From Manis javanica (taxonomy: Eukaryota > Chordata > Mammalia > Pholidota > Manidae), in contig NC_133174.1 of assembly GCF_040802235.1 (NCBI RefSeq), positions 136,949,213 through 137,013,212 of the forward strand: a stretch of DNA of 64,000 nt. The letters run 5' to 3'. Under the pieces are notes generated by a model. It searched no databases. It had not been told where the DNA came from and was given only the letters and a program-made list of their open reading frames with translations. This document shows positions 10,931 through 22,964 of this stretch, piece after piece. The translations under genes and the position numbers were made by a program. Numbering within the stretch: position 1 is the first letter of the stretch; every line of letters starts with the position of its first letter.

Positions 10931-13639
10931 CCCTTAAGTTTTCCAGTAGCACTTTTAATTCTTCTTTGTTACCTATCATAGTTCTATATTTTAAATTTTG
11001 TTGCATTGGGAAACCGATGAAGTGAACAAAAAAGTCTAAACATCAGTATTACGGTATAATGTACATTAATACATATCTTAAATAATGAAAATCATTCTTT
11101 AAACTCAGACTCTTATCAATAAGAAACAATGCTGCTCACTCTTGTCATCATTCTTACATATTTTAAGATTAATGGAGAATCTTTTTTTCATTTACCATTA
11201 CATATCTTCAACTTAACATATCTACTAGAATGTAAGAAGTTCTTAAGTCATTAAATGAATGAACCAAAACACTAAGACATAAAACAAGTGAGGTGTAAAT
11301 ATTGGGGAGACAAAATGATCAGTGTTATATATATGTCAGTGTTCACTTAAAAAAAATCCAAAGCATCTTGTCCCCAACATGTATCTTGTTATAGGAATTT
11401 GCTTCGTAAATGAAACATCACATATGAAAAGATGTTGTTGGGATTAGTTAGATAACCTACCCCATGCTATATTCAAAATTCTGTGTGAATTATAAAAATT
11501 AAAACTATAAAACAATTAAATATTAAGCCTTTAAAGTCTGATGTTAAGCTGACTTTAAACTCAAAGATCATAAATCATGAAGGAGATGAACAGATTTGAT
11601 CACAAAAGAATTTAGTTGCTCATATGAAAAGTGAATAGCAGATGAGGAATACTACTACTGTCACTGCCATGGATTATCAATGTGTAGTTCTTTATATGTG
11701 TGTTTGTAGGAGAGCAATAGGTGAATGCTTAAAGACCAGACAGACAATTCAAAAAGAGAAGTTCAACTAATAAAAATACGGGAAATATTTAACTTGATCT
11801 CCATAAACTCATTTTTGGGAAAGGCTGAATGAAGGTGTTTGTGCATATGTAGTATCTATGTGTCTTAATTTTCTCCTCCATTTTGTTTATAAAGAACATT
11901 TATAGGACATTTCTGTCTTTTTTATTTTCTTCATATCCTCAAAGAGCAGCTTGGTCATAGCTGGCCTGATTGCTCTTAAAATATTTTTGAATTTGATTTG
12001 TCCAATTATAATAGCATTACTGAATCAAATGTAAAAAGGGAAAGGTAATAAGACATAATCCTATCATTCCAAACCAACTGTAAATGTCCCTATGTTCAAT
12101 TACCTCATTTCTAGGTATAGATACGAATGATTTGTGAAATCATCAAAGTAAGAGATACACATACGATTGCTGTTGTATATCCCACACTTCAACTGCCTTT
12201 AACTGTTTCTGGTGGTTGCCATCACGTATTTTATTTTTGTCTCACCAAGTTTAGACTTCTTTTGACTTGAAGTACCATAGGTAAGGATTTAACTCACCTC
12301 ACTCTTAGTTGCTCGGTAACTTTAAGTAATCTAGTTGGAAGTGTGTTTTGTGAGCTGATAAAGGCACCTTTCTCCTTCCTTCTGTTACTGATTTTTCACA
12401 TTGCAACTTCTGTAAACATTTTCATTCTATTTTATAAAGTATCCCTGGTTAGATCAATACTAAAATTGATAATAGTAGGGTTTACATTATGTAAATATTG
12501 CTTGCTAAATGGGCCAATGAACCAATTCTGATTACCTTTACTGTTTTTCCAATTTTATGAGCTCTTTGTTTCCAGGGAGAATTATGTATGTCGGGGTCAA
12601 ATGAAAACTAATCAAAACTATTCCATATACCAATTTGCTTTAAACTTGGATCATATTCTTTTAGCAGTTTGTTCACCTTATAGTTTTCTTTTCTTTTTTC
12701 TTTCTTTTCTGGAAGAATAAACATGCCTTTTCCCCATGTTATTACATTTCTAGATTCAAAGTTGGTATTCTCTGGAAGCATGATCTCAAAAGATATTGGT
12801 GTTCTGAACGACTGAGTGGGCCTTTTAGTTCAGGCTAGTACTTGGTGTGTTTTGCACATCATCCTTTTCTGGTCCTGGAGGTGTTATATATTATTTCTTT
12901 GATAATTTTTTCCAAGTTTTCTCTGTTCTTTATGGAACTTCTAATCGATGCTAGAACTGCAGAATTCCATATATCATGTCTCATGTTTTTCATCTTTTTG
13001 CTTGTTATGTTCTGGAGGGATTTTTACTGTCTTTCGTTGTTTGATTTTTTTTCCCAGCAATTCTTTACTTGTGAGAGCTATCTTACTTTCTTTTTTTTCC
13101 CAATGTTGCTAAATAGTGAAATTTCTGCTTTTTAATCATTTTTTACATTAAGCATTTGTTTTCCTGCTGCTTAGCATTAGAAATCTTAAGCCTTCAAGAG
13201 TCTGCTTTCAGGCTGTTTGTATATTGAATGCTCGCTTTAGTAAAATTCAGCCATCTGTCCCATTTCTGTACCCTCTGGTGCCTTTTCCTCTCTCAGGTGT
13301 TCATCAAGAACTGTTGTCAGGAGAAGGCATGTATAGGTTGAGATTCAGTATATAATAAAGCTTAGCTTTTCTTCCCTTGGATCCTTGGCTGGCATTTTAA
13401 TGGGTCTGGCCTAAGCCAACGCATGAAGCTCAAAATGTGGACTGTCAAGCATCAGCTAGACATGTGAGGGTTTGGGTCTAGTGACGTAGAAGCGAATGGA
13501 GGTGAGAAGTGGTCCTCATTTCACACAGGGTAGATGACCCGCCTACTCCATGTGTCCCTACAGTCTTGGTTAGAGTAGAGTAGTCAAGAGTTTGTTGATT
13601 TAATTGCCCCATTAAAACCTCAGCCTCTTGCCAGCGTGC
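10931..13639. other. AT-rich non-coding region
   Basis: No gene is recognised. The DNA is AT-rich with short pyrimidine runs (for example near 12680-12715). Some of it may be old LINE or LTR material, but I could not assign it to a family. Confidence 0.45.
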
Positions 13640-14020
13640 AGGACGCTGTGGCGGGCAGAAGCTGCTTATGCCCTCTGTTGGCTTTAGATGCCCCCATCAC
13701 GCCCCACGCCCAGCTGCGTACCTAGTACCCATTTGTGAGAGGTGGTCCACGATGGACTCCCATTTCGCCCCGAGGCGCTGGCGGCGCGGAAGGGCGTCTC
13801 TCCCTTTTGATCTGCTGGGAGACAACCGCGCCTCGGCAGACAGGCAGCTGCGCGCGGCTGGGGCCCCAGCGAAGCTGCGGGTGCTGGGGAGCGGCTTCCG
13901 CCTGCGTCCGGACTCGCGGAGGCGGCTCCGGCGCGGTGGTCCTTCCTCTCCTGGCGGCCGGGAAAGGACAGCTGGTGAGGGCTGGGGCGGCGGGGCGGGG
14001 AGCCTTCCCCCAGGGCGGGA
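13640..14020. promoter_or_regulatory. CpG-rich patch upstream of the MAGEA-like gene
   Basis: About 380 bases are strongly enriched in G, C and CpG compared with the AT-rich flank. All reading frames are open here because of composition, and none resembles a known protein. It ends abruptly against a short L1 3' tail. It could be a small CpG-island promoter or a fragment carried from elsewhere. Confidence 0.5.
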
Positions 14021-14118
14021 CGGGTGAATATGGGTGAATGTAGTAACCACATCGTTTTTTCATGTGAAACCTTCGTAAGAGTGTATATCAATAATACCTT
14101 AAGAAAAAATGTAAAAAA
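14021..14118 (+). mobile_element. Very short LINE-1 3' end
   Basis: The sequence from GGGTGAATGTAGTAACCACA to the AAGAAAAAAT tail is the terminal part of the same L1 family seen elsewhere in the window (it is the reverse complement of the 2735-2800 type). Everything 5' of the last roughly 90 bases is missing. Confidence 0.85.
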
Positions 14119-14631
14119 ATTTATAATACTCCTCTGTGGCTGTGTCGATAATTCCGGAGGGTAGCAGTGGGTGGGGACAGGGATAAACGGGAAACGTCTG
14201 TAACTCCCTCTTTATGTATCAGTACCCCTAACAGTGCTCTAAAACGTTCATCTTTACAAAAACCGGGCAATATGCACAACATCATCTGAACCACAAACAC
14301 ACGCGCATACATTATCTACATGTATGTTTATATGCATATATGGACACACATACTAAGTAGAGAACGGAAATGTCTTTCTTGCAGCGACAGAGGGTGACTG
14401 AGGGAAAATCGCGGCACTCCACAGGGCCATGATGCGCGGTGAGCCTGAGACCCGAGGACCTGCGCAAATGCCCTGCACCCGCTCAGCCTCTTCAGGAAAC
14501 ATGAAGTCCACACACAGAGTGCCTCAAGTCTGGCTGCTTGTGAAGACACCCACCCCAAGGGAAGGGGTGCTTCCTCCCGGACCCTCCCCATGGCCAGGGG
14601 CCCTGCAGCTTTCCAGCTCGCCTCTGTGTCC

Positions 14632-15665
14632 CCACACTGGCCCCCAATTCCCTGAACCACCGACTTCCGACCCCCAGATACCCCCACTCGTCACCTTGCC
14701 TCACAGCTCCCCACCATCCCCAGATCCACATCCCACGGCTCCCGCCCCCCCAACTCCCGACACCCACCGCCACACATTCCCCCATGCACCCAACATCCGA
14801 ACCCCCACATCCCCCCTTCTTCCCCCTACTGCCCCACCTCCCCCCATCCCACCACCACACCACGTCCACTAAGGACCTGGGGAGGCAGAGCCCTGGGCCT
14901 CGTGAGCCGCGGCAGGTGGGAGAAGGCGGGGTTTAAGGGAGGCCCAGGGGGCGGAGCGAGGAACGCCCGGAATCCTTGTGCGCTCCTCCTGGCAGCCTCC
15001 AGGGGACGCTCCGACCCCGCATCCGGATGTGACGTCATTAGTCTTCCTCCAAAGAGGCCTGAGGGACAGGACGGCCTCGGTGTCAGACGCCGGATTCAGG
15101 TCACCCGCAAGGGCCCCAGGTAGAACCTGGGGAAGGCCTGAGGGCCCCCGCCCAAGAATCCAGGGGGGCCATGCCATTGCTCAAAGAGGCCCTGGGAGGG
15201 TCCTCAGGCTGGGCACCGCCTCCCACATGCCATACCCATGCCCCCGCCCACCATTTTGAATTATGAGCGTGAAGGCCTTGGTCTGAGGAGGGAACCCAGG
15301 TGGGCTGGGGCGGGGGCCAGACACACCGGGAGTCAACAGGAGGCCAGGAGGGAGGGCCGAGGGCGCCCCCAGAACCCACCTCAGGTGCAGTCATCAGCCC
15401 AGGGAACCCCCGGGTTGGTGACCCGTTGAGACGACCGCAGACGTCCCCCAGGGGTGTGTTAGGGCAGGGAGGGCCCTGGTCTGAGGGGACGGCCCCGGTC
15501 AACAATCACAGGATCCCAGGCCCTGCCCGCGTTGGGGGTGAGGACCCTGAGGGAGGAGGGGAAGGGGCCCCAGACGAGCCGCCCCTGCCTGTCAGCCCTG
15601 ACTTCCTCCTCCGGGCCTCAGAGGGACTGGGGACTGGGACCGGCTTAAGGAGCAGGGCCGCCCTT
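14632..15665 (+). repeat. MAGEA upstream region; plus arm of a dispersed inverted repeat
   Basis: This block begins with a C-rich stretch (14632-14870), then a GC-rich presumptive promoter and first-intron region. It recurs in reverse complement at 48700-49731 with high identity by eye. The match covers the phrase TAAGGACCTGGGGAGGCAGA (TAACGACC in the copy), the AAGGCGGGG and GGCGGAGCGAGGAACGCCC stretches, and the CATCCGGATGTGA segment. Here it lies directly upstream of the 363-residue MAGEA-like gene and is probably its native 5' region. Confidence 0.85.
15030..15037 (+). promoter_or_regulatory. CRE-like site (TGACGTCA) in the MAGEA promoter region
   Basis: A perfect palindromic CRE/ATF octamer sits next to an Ets-like ATCCGGAT core and a TTCCTCC stretch. 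Human MAGEA promoters are known to depend on Ets sites and on CpG demethylation. The CRE contains a methylatable CpG. Whether this site is used is inference. Confidence 0.55.
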
Positions 15666-15755
15666 GGGCAAGGGACCGCCCCTCCCGTCGGCACTGCGAG
15701 CCCCGAGCTGGGATGGCAGTCCTGGCAGCGAGGTGCCCCTCAGGCCCTCTTTCAG

Positions 15756-15851
15756 GGAATCCAGGAAGCGGCCGGTGAGGAAGGCGTCGGTGTGAGGCAC
15801 GTGTCCTGAGGTCGCAGACCCGCAGAGGCCCAGGCCAAGCCAGGAGTCAAG
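15756..15851 (+). other. Probable non-coding exon of the MAGEA-like gene
   Basis: A pyrimidine-rich acceptor (CCTCTTTCAG) precedes 15756, and a donor (CAAG then GTGGGG) follows 15851. The segment TGTCCTGAGGTCGCAGA is repeated upstream of the second MAGEA-like gene (near 50600), where the donor GACAAG then GTGGGG is also kept. MAGEA genes usually have short 5' non-coding exons before one coding exon, so this fits. Confidence 0.55.
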
Positions 15852-16008
15852 GTGGGGCTCCCGACCTCACCGTGTTCCCAGGGCTCTCCTACCCCACACA
15901 GCGGGTCCCCGTCGCCCAGGCCTCCGACGCCCCCTGTCCCCCCGGGCGCCAGGGCCCGCAGCACCCACCTCCTGCTGTTTCTCCTTCCCTCCAGCTGCTC
16001 AACAAGTC

Positions 16009-17100
16009 ATGGCTGGTCCTCCCCCGAAGCGACGGCGCTACCTGCCCGAGGAAGGCCTTCCGACCCTCACGGAGACCCAGGGCCTCGTGGGTGCACAGGA
16101 CCCTGGGGCGACAGAGGAGGTTGCTTCCTCCTCCTCCTCCTCCATGTGCTCCGCCTCCTCCCCCTCCTCCCCCTCTTGCTGTCCTGTTATCTCAAGCGGC
16201 GAGGAAGAGGTTTCTATGGTCTCAGCAAGCCCGAGTCCCGTTCAGGGCCCTGAGCGTGCCTGCCCCTCCCCCACTGCCTCTGCCTCCGTGCCATCCACAC
16301 AATCTGATGGTGGCTCCGGCAGCGCAATGGAGGTGGGTCTGGGCACTTCACAGGTCCCTCCAGAAGGCAGCTCCTTTCCCAGTATCATGATTCACGACAG
16401 GGCAGCTCAGCTGGTGGCCTTCCTGCTCCTCAAGTATGTTGCCATGGAGTCGACCACGAAGGCGGAGCTGCTGGAGGTGCTGGTCCTGGATCACCAGGAC
16501 CAGTTCCCTGTGATCTTCAGCCGGGTCTCCAAGTGCTTGCAGCTGGCCTTTCGCATCGACGTGGAGGAAGGGGATCCCAGCGACCACTCCTACATGCTCG
16601 TCACATCCCGGGGCCTCACCTACAGCTGGCAGATGAGCCAGGAGCAGAGCCTGCCCATGAGCAGCCTCCTGCTGTTTCTCCTGACCATAATCTTCATGGA
16701 GGGTGGCTCAGTCCCTGAGGGAAAGGTGTGGGAAATGCTGGGTGTCATGGGGATATTTCCCGGGAGGGCGCATGTCATCTTCGGGGACCCCAGGGAGCTC
16801 ATCGCCCAGGTCTGGGTGCAGGAGCAGTACCTGGAGTACCGGCAGGTGCCCGACAGGGATCCCGCTCGCTTCCACCTGCTCTGGGGCCCCAGGGCCCACA
16901 TGGAGACCAATGCACTGGAAGTCCTGCAGTTTTGGGCCAAGGTCAAAGATAGCACCGCAAATGCCTGTCTTACCTGGTATGAGGAGGATGTGGGAAATCA
17001 GGAAGGGCCAGGCCAGGCTAGCATTGCCACCACAGACGATTCTGCCGCCATGGCCAGTGCAAGTTCTAGTGGAATGTCCCCTGGCTTCTGCTCTGAGTGA
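16009..17100 (+). CDS. MAGE family A-like protein, 363 aa
   Basis: A single-exon open frame with an acceptor (TTCCCTCCAG) 14 bases before the ATG and a good start context (G at -3 and +4). The N-terminus PPKRRRYLPEEGLP and ETQGLVGAQ is MAGEA-like. It is followed by a serine-rich tract (residues 40-57) and an acidic patch. The MAGE homology domain runs from about residue 130 (AQLVAFLLLKY at 133-143) through HSYMLVTSRGL and VQEQYLEYRQVPDRDPAR to LLWGPRAH, ending near 327. Such domains bind RING E3 ubiquitin ligases, and the genes are normally restricted to testis and tumours. At 363 residues it exceeds most human MAGEA proteins (about 310-320) because of a longer C-terminal Ser/Ala/Thr tail. 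Several otherwise conserved positions are changed (RGLTYSWQ where LGLSYDGL is usual). The frame is intact; orthology to one named MAGEA is not decidable here. Confidence 0.9.
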   Translation: MAGPPPKRRRYLPEEGLPTLTETQGLVGAQDPGATEEVASSSSSSMCSASSPSSPSCCPVISSGEEEVSMVSASPSPVQGPERACPSPTASASVPSTQSDGGSGSAMEVGLGTSQVPPEGSSFPSIMIHDRAAQLVAFLLLKYVAMESTTKAELLEVLVLDHQDQFPVIFSRVSKCLQLAFRIDVEEGDPSDHSYMLVTSRGLTYSWQMSQEQSLPMSSLLLFLLTIIFMEGGSVPEGKVWEMLGVMGIFPGRAHVIFGDPRELIAQVWVQEQYLEYRQVPDRDPARFHLLWGPRAHMETNALEVLQFWAKVKDSTANACLTWYEEDVGNQEGPGQASIATTDDSAAMASASSSGMSPGFCSE

Positions 17101-17543
17101 CGTCAACGCACCCTGTCCCCTCTGTGTTGTCAAAGGCCAGTCAGTGAATGAAGCGGTGGAGGGCCAGGCCAGGGCAATTTATCTTTTATTTTTGGCATTT
17201 TCAGATGTTACTTGTTTTAGAACGTTTCTTACCATCAGAATTGAATTGTAGATTGACATTGCTCACATATTTATTGCTGTTTATCTGGTTGATTAGAAAT
17301 AGCTTCGCTATTTTGTGAAACAAGATGGAAAACCTATCATACTCTTTGTAGCTTGTAACTTCCCATGACATTAGAACAAGAATTTCCTTGGGAATGGCAA
17401 CAAATTTAGCAATGAAATAGAGAAATTAATTTAAATGGTTAATTTTTGTATTCTCTCATAATTATTAGTCTATAGTTGTATGAAAAAAGATATGTATCTA
17501 GATTTTCTTAGCTTGTTCAAGTATGTAGAAGAAATTAAATAGT

Positions 17544-17549
17544 AATAAA
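17544..17549 (+). terminator. Poly(A) signal AATAAA of the MAGEA-like gene
   Basis: This is the first AATAAA downstream of the stop at 17100, giving a 3' UTR of about 450 bases. The DNA just after it (CTGCTCCCTGGCTCA) recurs downstream of the second MAGEA-like gene, so the duplicated unit includes this end. Confidence 0.6.
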
Positions 17550-17559
17550 TGACCTTCCT

Positions 17560-17680
17560 GCTCCCTGGCTCATTTACTCTCCCAAATTCCCTGAGCCTCT
17601 GCTCACTGGAATGCCCTGTGTTAGCGGTGGGCCACTGGGTAAGCAGGACACCCACCCCCCTCCACGCACCCACCTAAGAG
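17560..17680 (+). repeat. MAGEA 3' flank shared with 52105-52225
   Basis: Matching phrases CTGCTCCCTGGCTCA, GCCTCTGCTCACT and CCCTGTGTTAGC occur in the same order and orientation after both MAGEA-like genes. They mark a direct paralogous relationship between the two loci. Confidence 0.7.
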
Positions 17681-20199
17681 TGATAGTCTTAAGAGCTGGT
17701 GTCCTGTGAGGAAGGTGGGAGGAACCTTTAGTAAAGGAAGGGGTGAGCAGGCACGGCTACAGGGGAGGGCGTGCAGCCCCCATGCCCTGAGCTGGGCCTT
17801 CTGCAGCTTCGGGTGCTGCCATTCCTCCTGTGGGATCCAGTGCAGCGAGGCTGGGTGGGGGCAGAGCCAGACCGGTGGATGGATAGCTTAGGGGTGAGAG
17901 GCAAGGCTGAAATGCAACGTTGCTCTGATTAGTCCCTTTCAGGTCTAGGGCAAAGCTGGTGAGGTCTCCTCGGGGGCAGCAAGGGGGTTGCCCTGGGCTC
18001 TCACCCCAGTGCCATTGAAGACAGCGCCCGCCACCCTAGGTGTCGCATAACCATCACCTACAAGCATTTGCAGAGGCATAAGGGTCCCGCCCCTTGAAGT
18101 GATGCCCAGAAGTCAGTGTTGCGCCGTCTTCTCCCTGGCCTGGGAGGGCGAGTACTGAGTCCCTGGAAACGACACTGTTATCGGTGGCCCTGAGTTCCCT
18201 TTGACCCATGGTAAGCAAGGGTAGAGGTCCATGGGGATGAGATGAATCAAAATCGGTGATTTGAAGGAAGAGAAGCTGCCCAAGAGGGAAGAAGTGGGAG
18301 TCTGACTTCCGTTGTGGGAGCCTGTAGGATGTTGCTCCAGCTGGGGAGGCGACCCGGCCCCACAAAGTGAGTGAAATATCCTCCGGGAGGAAGGTGGGCA
18401 GAGCTGCAATTTGGGGTGAGTGCATGTTCAGTGGCCAGTTGAGCGGCAGCTTCCCCAAGGTGTCATGGGAAGAAATCCTTTCCCGAGGAGCAGGTGTTAG
18501 AGGCTGGAGCCCAAGAAGACGAGAAAGGACCACTCCTAGGTAAAGAGCCCATCTGTGCCGGGGTCCGTGTGTTCAGCTGGGGCACAAGTGTGCTATGTGA
18601 CAGAAAGGTCAGGCTGGATGGGAACTGAGGAAAGGCCGTTGCATTTTGCAATGAGCTTATTAGTTACTTGGCAACAAGCTGTTCTTTTTAATTGTGCCTA
18701 TCATTCCAGAATTCTCTAAAATGTTCCCCTTGACGTCCTTGCAATGGGAACACCTCAGACATATAATCCACATGCAATGAGGTTCTCTTATTTCAGTAAC
18801 GAAATTACCTTGAACTGAGTCCAAAAACAACCAGTTTTACGTGAATTTCAAATCTAGAGTGACTCATGTTAGAGCAGGGTTCCAGTTTGTTCAGGTTCTC
18901 ATCTGATCGTATTTTATCGAAGTTCTTAGAGCCTAGCCACACTTTTAAAATTTATAGATTTTATAGAATTCACATGTATCTAATCCTAGGAATTTCAAGC
19001 CTTGCAGCAGTTGGCTAATTGCTGCATAAAGCTTTCCAAAATAACATTACTAATTATATTGTACAGTAAATGAAATGCACAAACATGGGGATTTGAAAAT
19101 GTAAGTGCCTATTTTTTCAATTCAATGGGTGATGATTTTTAGGCAATTTCTGACACATTTATCCCCAGTTCTGTGACTCCCATTCTAAGAAAGTAAGTGG
19201 TATTAAAACTATCTGCATAATGAAAACCACATTATAATACAGAGAATCACGCAGCAGGATTTGTCTAAATGGACAACTTTTCAGTAACAGCCATCTGGCA
19301 AGTAGCAGCACTAAGAGTCGGGGGGATGTGCTGTTTACATCATCTGTGAATCAGATGACCTATAATCTTAAAAAAACAGGGCTTTTCTATTAGGTGAAAG
19401 GAAACATAGTTTTATCATTTTCGGACTGAGTTTTGAATTTCTTTTTAATTCAGAGTTACAAACTGCATCTGGTAGGAAGAAAAAGAACATGAAAATGGCC
19501 TTCATCTGAGTTTTATAGGCATGGTATTAAAATGTTTGAATTTTCCACTTTAACAAAGCTATGTTCACACAAGTATCATATCACTCACAACACACAGATG
19601 TGTAACCGGCATATGCATACAGGTCAAAGTTTATCTAGAAACAGATAAAGGTTCGAAACTGAATTTGGCAGTTGAGACTGCCGTTCCTGGTACTCTGTTA
19701 CTGTCACAGAACAGCTGAGCCACCCGCCTTCTCCCCTGAGGGCGGGCCCCCCCGCGGGCCCCCCCAACCTCCTCTTGTTCCCTCTACCTGATCTTTTCCT
19801 TCATTTCTGCCTAAGTCTTAACCCACCAACGACACTAAGCTAACGAGTCTTCTCATCCCTATTAATGAGAATAAAAATAGATCTTATATAACCTTGAGGA
19901 CATAATGAACGTCAAAACTCGTATGTGAGTTTCGTAAGGCTATGAGTGGCAAACTCTGAGAGCTTTTCACTAATGCTGTCTGCTCCCTCTTGTATCTGTG
20001 CCAGCAGTTCAAGCTGGCTTGGGTTCTCTGTGTACCTTGTTCAAGTCACACCTAAACTCAAGTCAAGTAGAAGTAAACCAGATATTCCGTTATAGATTGT
20101 TCCGGGGACAACGTTCCGCCACCTCTGCTTAGAAATGACAATTAGTTAAAGGGTCTATGATGAGGAGACCCCATCCGAACGTAATGAATGCTGTGGGAG
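17681..20199. other. Non-coding region downstream of MAGEA
   Basis: GC content falls from about 18.6 kb onward. I see no gene or splice-bordered exon. A short G/C-only patch lies near 19740-19770. Confidence 0.45.
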
Positions 20200-20530
20200 A
20201 GCCCTGTTCCCACCTAACCCAAATCGTATCCTGCCTTCAAAACTCAGCTCAAACAGCACCTCCCCTGCTTTCTCCCCCTCATCCTGACACCTGCTGCCTC
20301 AGAACTTCCATCAGTTATTGCCACCACTCATTTTAGTCCTTAGTTATATTCCATCTTATATTGTTATTTAATATTTCATCCTGGGATTTATTTTAAGGTA
20401 GACTTAAGCTCCTTAAAAGTAGGGCCAGTGTCTTAGATGGTTCTGCATCCTCCACAGTACCTCACACAAGCAGTGACTGTATACGGTCAATTGTGGAAAG
20501 CATGAATTAGGCACCAAAAGAATGAAATAA
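20200..20530 (+). mobile_element. L2 or similar ancient repeat
   Basis: Sense L2-like wording: CTTCAAAACTCAGCTCAAAC, then GACTTAAGCTCCTTAAAAGTAG, a CACAGTACCTCACACAAGCA block and a GAATGAAATAA end. Strongly diverged. Confidence 0.6.
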
Positions 20531-22960
20531 CGTTGAGCTCTGCGGAGTGGTTACCCTCTTCACCTAACCTGCTTGCATTTCCACCACCTGCTCATACTCT
20601 CCTTTTTCACCCCTCCAGCTCTTGCCCGTCGTGAGCTCCTTAGGCACCGCCCGCACTGCAGGAGCCTGGGGACGTCAGAACACCATTTGTTTGGGCTCCC
20701 AACTAAAGGCCAGGAGGGGGCAGTACAGGAGCTTTTTCCTGAAGGAGTGCGTGTTTCCTGTACAGGGCAGACCCAGCAAGAGGAGGAGCTTCGGGGCGTC
20801 TTCCACAGCCCCAGGAGCCCTGCCGACAGAGAGGCCCGGGTCAGGGTAGCGCGGACCTGCATGCGGCTTTCATCTCTCTGATGTAGAAAACTGCGTTTGG
20901 CTTCTTTCTTTGCTATTTTAAACAGCTACATGCTGATGTTACTGCCATGTCTATTTCCCTTTTATGGGGTTATTTATTTTACTTCCTGTAATATTTTATC
21001 TATTGCTTTATTCTTGGAAATGAAGAACAGGGCGTGAGTTAAGGGGATAGTTTTATGGAAATAGCTTGACCCCAAAGAGGGGGGCTGCAGCGGGTTTTGC
21101 CTCCATGTAAGCTCCTTCCCTGGTGTCACAGGTAGGACCTTCATCCTGCCACACTTACTGCCCTTGCCTCAAAAATCAGCTTACCGGGAAAAGCTGACAG
21201 CGCCCCATCCACCCTCAGTCATCCATTCTTCCTGGCAGGTCAGCTAAGCAGCAAACTGAAACTGACACCTGTTCTGGAGTTGCAACAAGCAGCTCAGGAC
21301 GACTGAAGGAACATACCACTCTCACGGAACACAAATAAATAATAAACAAAACGTTACAGTAACCCAAAATTCCATGATGCTCACTATATATACTATTCAT
21401 ATTGTTCAAGTCTCTCAAGCAGTTTGTATTATGTCCAAGAAAGAACATACATTCGTATCAGGGGATAATCCTTTCGAATTCATCTTAGAGCAAAACTCAG
21501 TGTACCTGAAGATCCCCATAAAACTCCTTGGCAGGGGCGCCACAGAGGGCCTTAATGAAGTGGTTTACCAGTCTTATTCTACTGGACACTCTAAAGTGCG
21601 TGGCATAATACTATGCCACCAATTTCTAGCAAACGTTATTTCCCCTTTGTTCCTGGGTTATATTTAATATGAAATCAAGCTTTGGAGGGAAGAAGCTAGA
21701 GTCAAAAGTTCCACTCCTATTCCCAATTACCCGGGAAAAGAAAGAAAACAAAGAGGCCTAAGAAGAGAGATTACACACTCAGTATAGGAAACTAAGTTAA
21801 AACTGAGAAAACAATCAACCATCATATGCAAACAGGACGAGTTAAAAGGCTGTGACCCTACAGTGTCTTCAAAATGGCCTGAGAAAGGGACGTAGGCAAT
21901 GAGAAAGTTTACTTTAGTGTAAGACTGCCTTCCAGGCTAGCCAATGCCACCACTACATTCTTATTTCTGAAACCACTCATTTAATCAACAAAAATATATT
22001 AAGCATCCACTATATATGAAGCACCTTGCTATGAACTGAAAGTACAATGATTAGTATGACACATCCATCAGACTCAAGGAAAAGATACAGAAAAGAAAAA
22101 AAGACTTTAACGACCTTTATGGAAAATACAATATATGCATAGTCTAAAATCTTCCAGTGAAATTTTTTGGTAACAATTTCTTTTGGAACTCAAATACCAC
22201 GTTATTATTTACTGGAATAAAAACATCAAAGATGCTTAGTTCTCAAAAGACACCTTCTCTTTACTAGGGAATTTAAGGAGGTACTCATTCTCAGGGTCAC
22301 GCTAGCACTGGCTCCGCACTTGCACACACCTGAGAACACACGCCTCCTTAAATTCTGTGCCCCAAGGGCCTCACTCCCTTCACCCTAGCCCTGGCCCTGC
22401 TCTCCACCTCTACACTCACTCTCCTCCCGGTAGACAGCGAGCTACTTAAAAAAACAAAAATCCTTAAAAGCATCATGCTAATAGCACACTGGGATTTTCT
22501 ATAAAATGCTAAGAAGAAATCTGACACAAATGGCTTGAAGACAGACCAAGACTTTAAGACCCAATGGTAGATGACCATATACTAGACGCAGAACACTTCT
22601 AGACATCTTTCTGATTTGCAGTTAATAACCACCTCAACCCCATACACCCCCAGCCCCTGATTTATTTTTTCTTCTAATTAGGATTTTGTTGGACGAGAGA
22701 AAATGTATAGACTATGCAAGAGAAAGTCTTAAAATTGTGGAAAAATGTAATAACATGCTTCTTAAAAAACATTTTTAAAAATTTTTTAAATAATTTGCAT
22801 TTTTAAAAAACCTCCACTTTAAGGTTTTTCCCAAGCTACCTTCTTTTAAATAAAAAAGATCCAAACATAATCCCCATGTTTCTGAAGCATACGAATAAAT
22901 GTGTCTACTCAGAAATAGCCAAGTACACTCAGCAATTAGCAAATAAGAGTTTATGTTTTC
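20531..22960. other. Non-coding region, nothing recognised
   Basis: I searched the minus strand for the lysine/arginine-rich last exon expected for the FMR1NB-like gene that follows and did not recognise it. A short old repeat-like phrase (AATCAACAAAAATATATTAAGC) lies near 21985. Confidence 0.4.
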
Positions 22961-22964
22961 CTAC

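Noticed and set aside
14429-14872. Pro/His-rich 147-codon frame upstream of MAGEA
   Set aside because: It translates the C-rich repeat and its opposite-strand frame is equally open; the inverted copy at 49.5-50.1 kb does not preserve a protein.
20560-20881. Overlapping 100-codon frames on both strands
   Set aside because: No family resemblance, no splice context, and openness on both strands suggests composition; not supported as the missing FMR1NB last exon.
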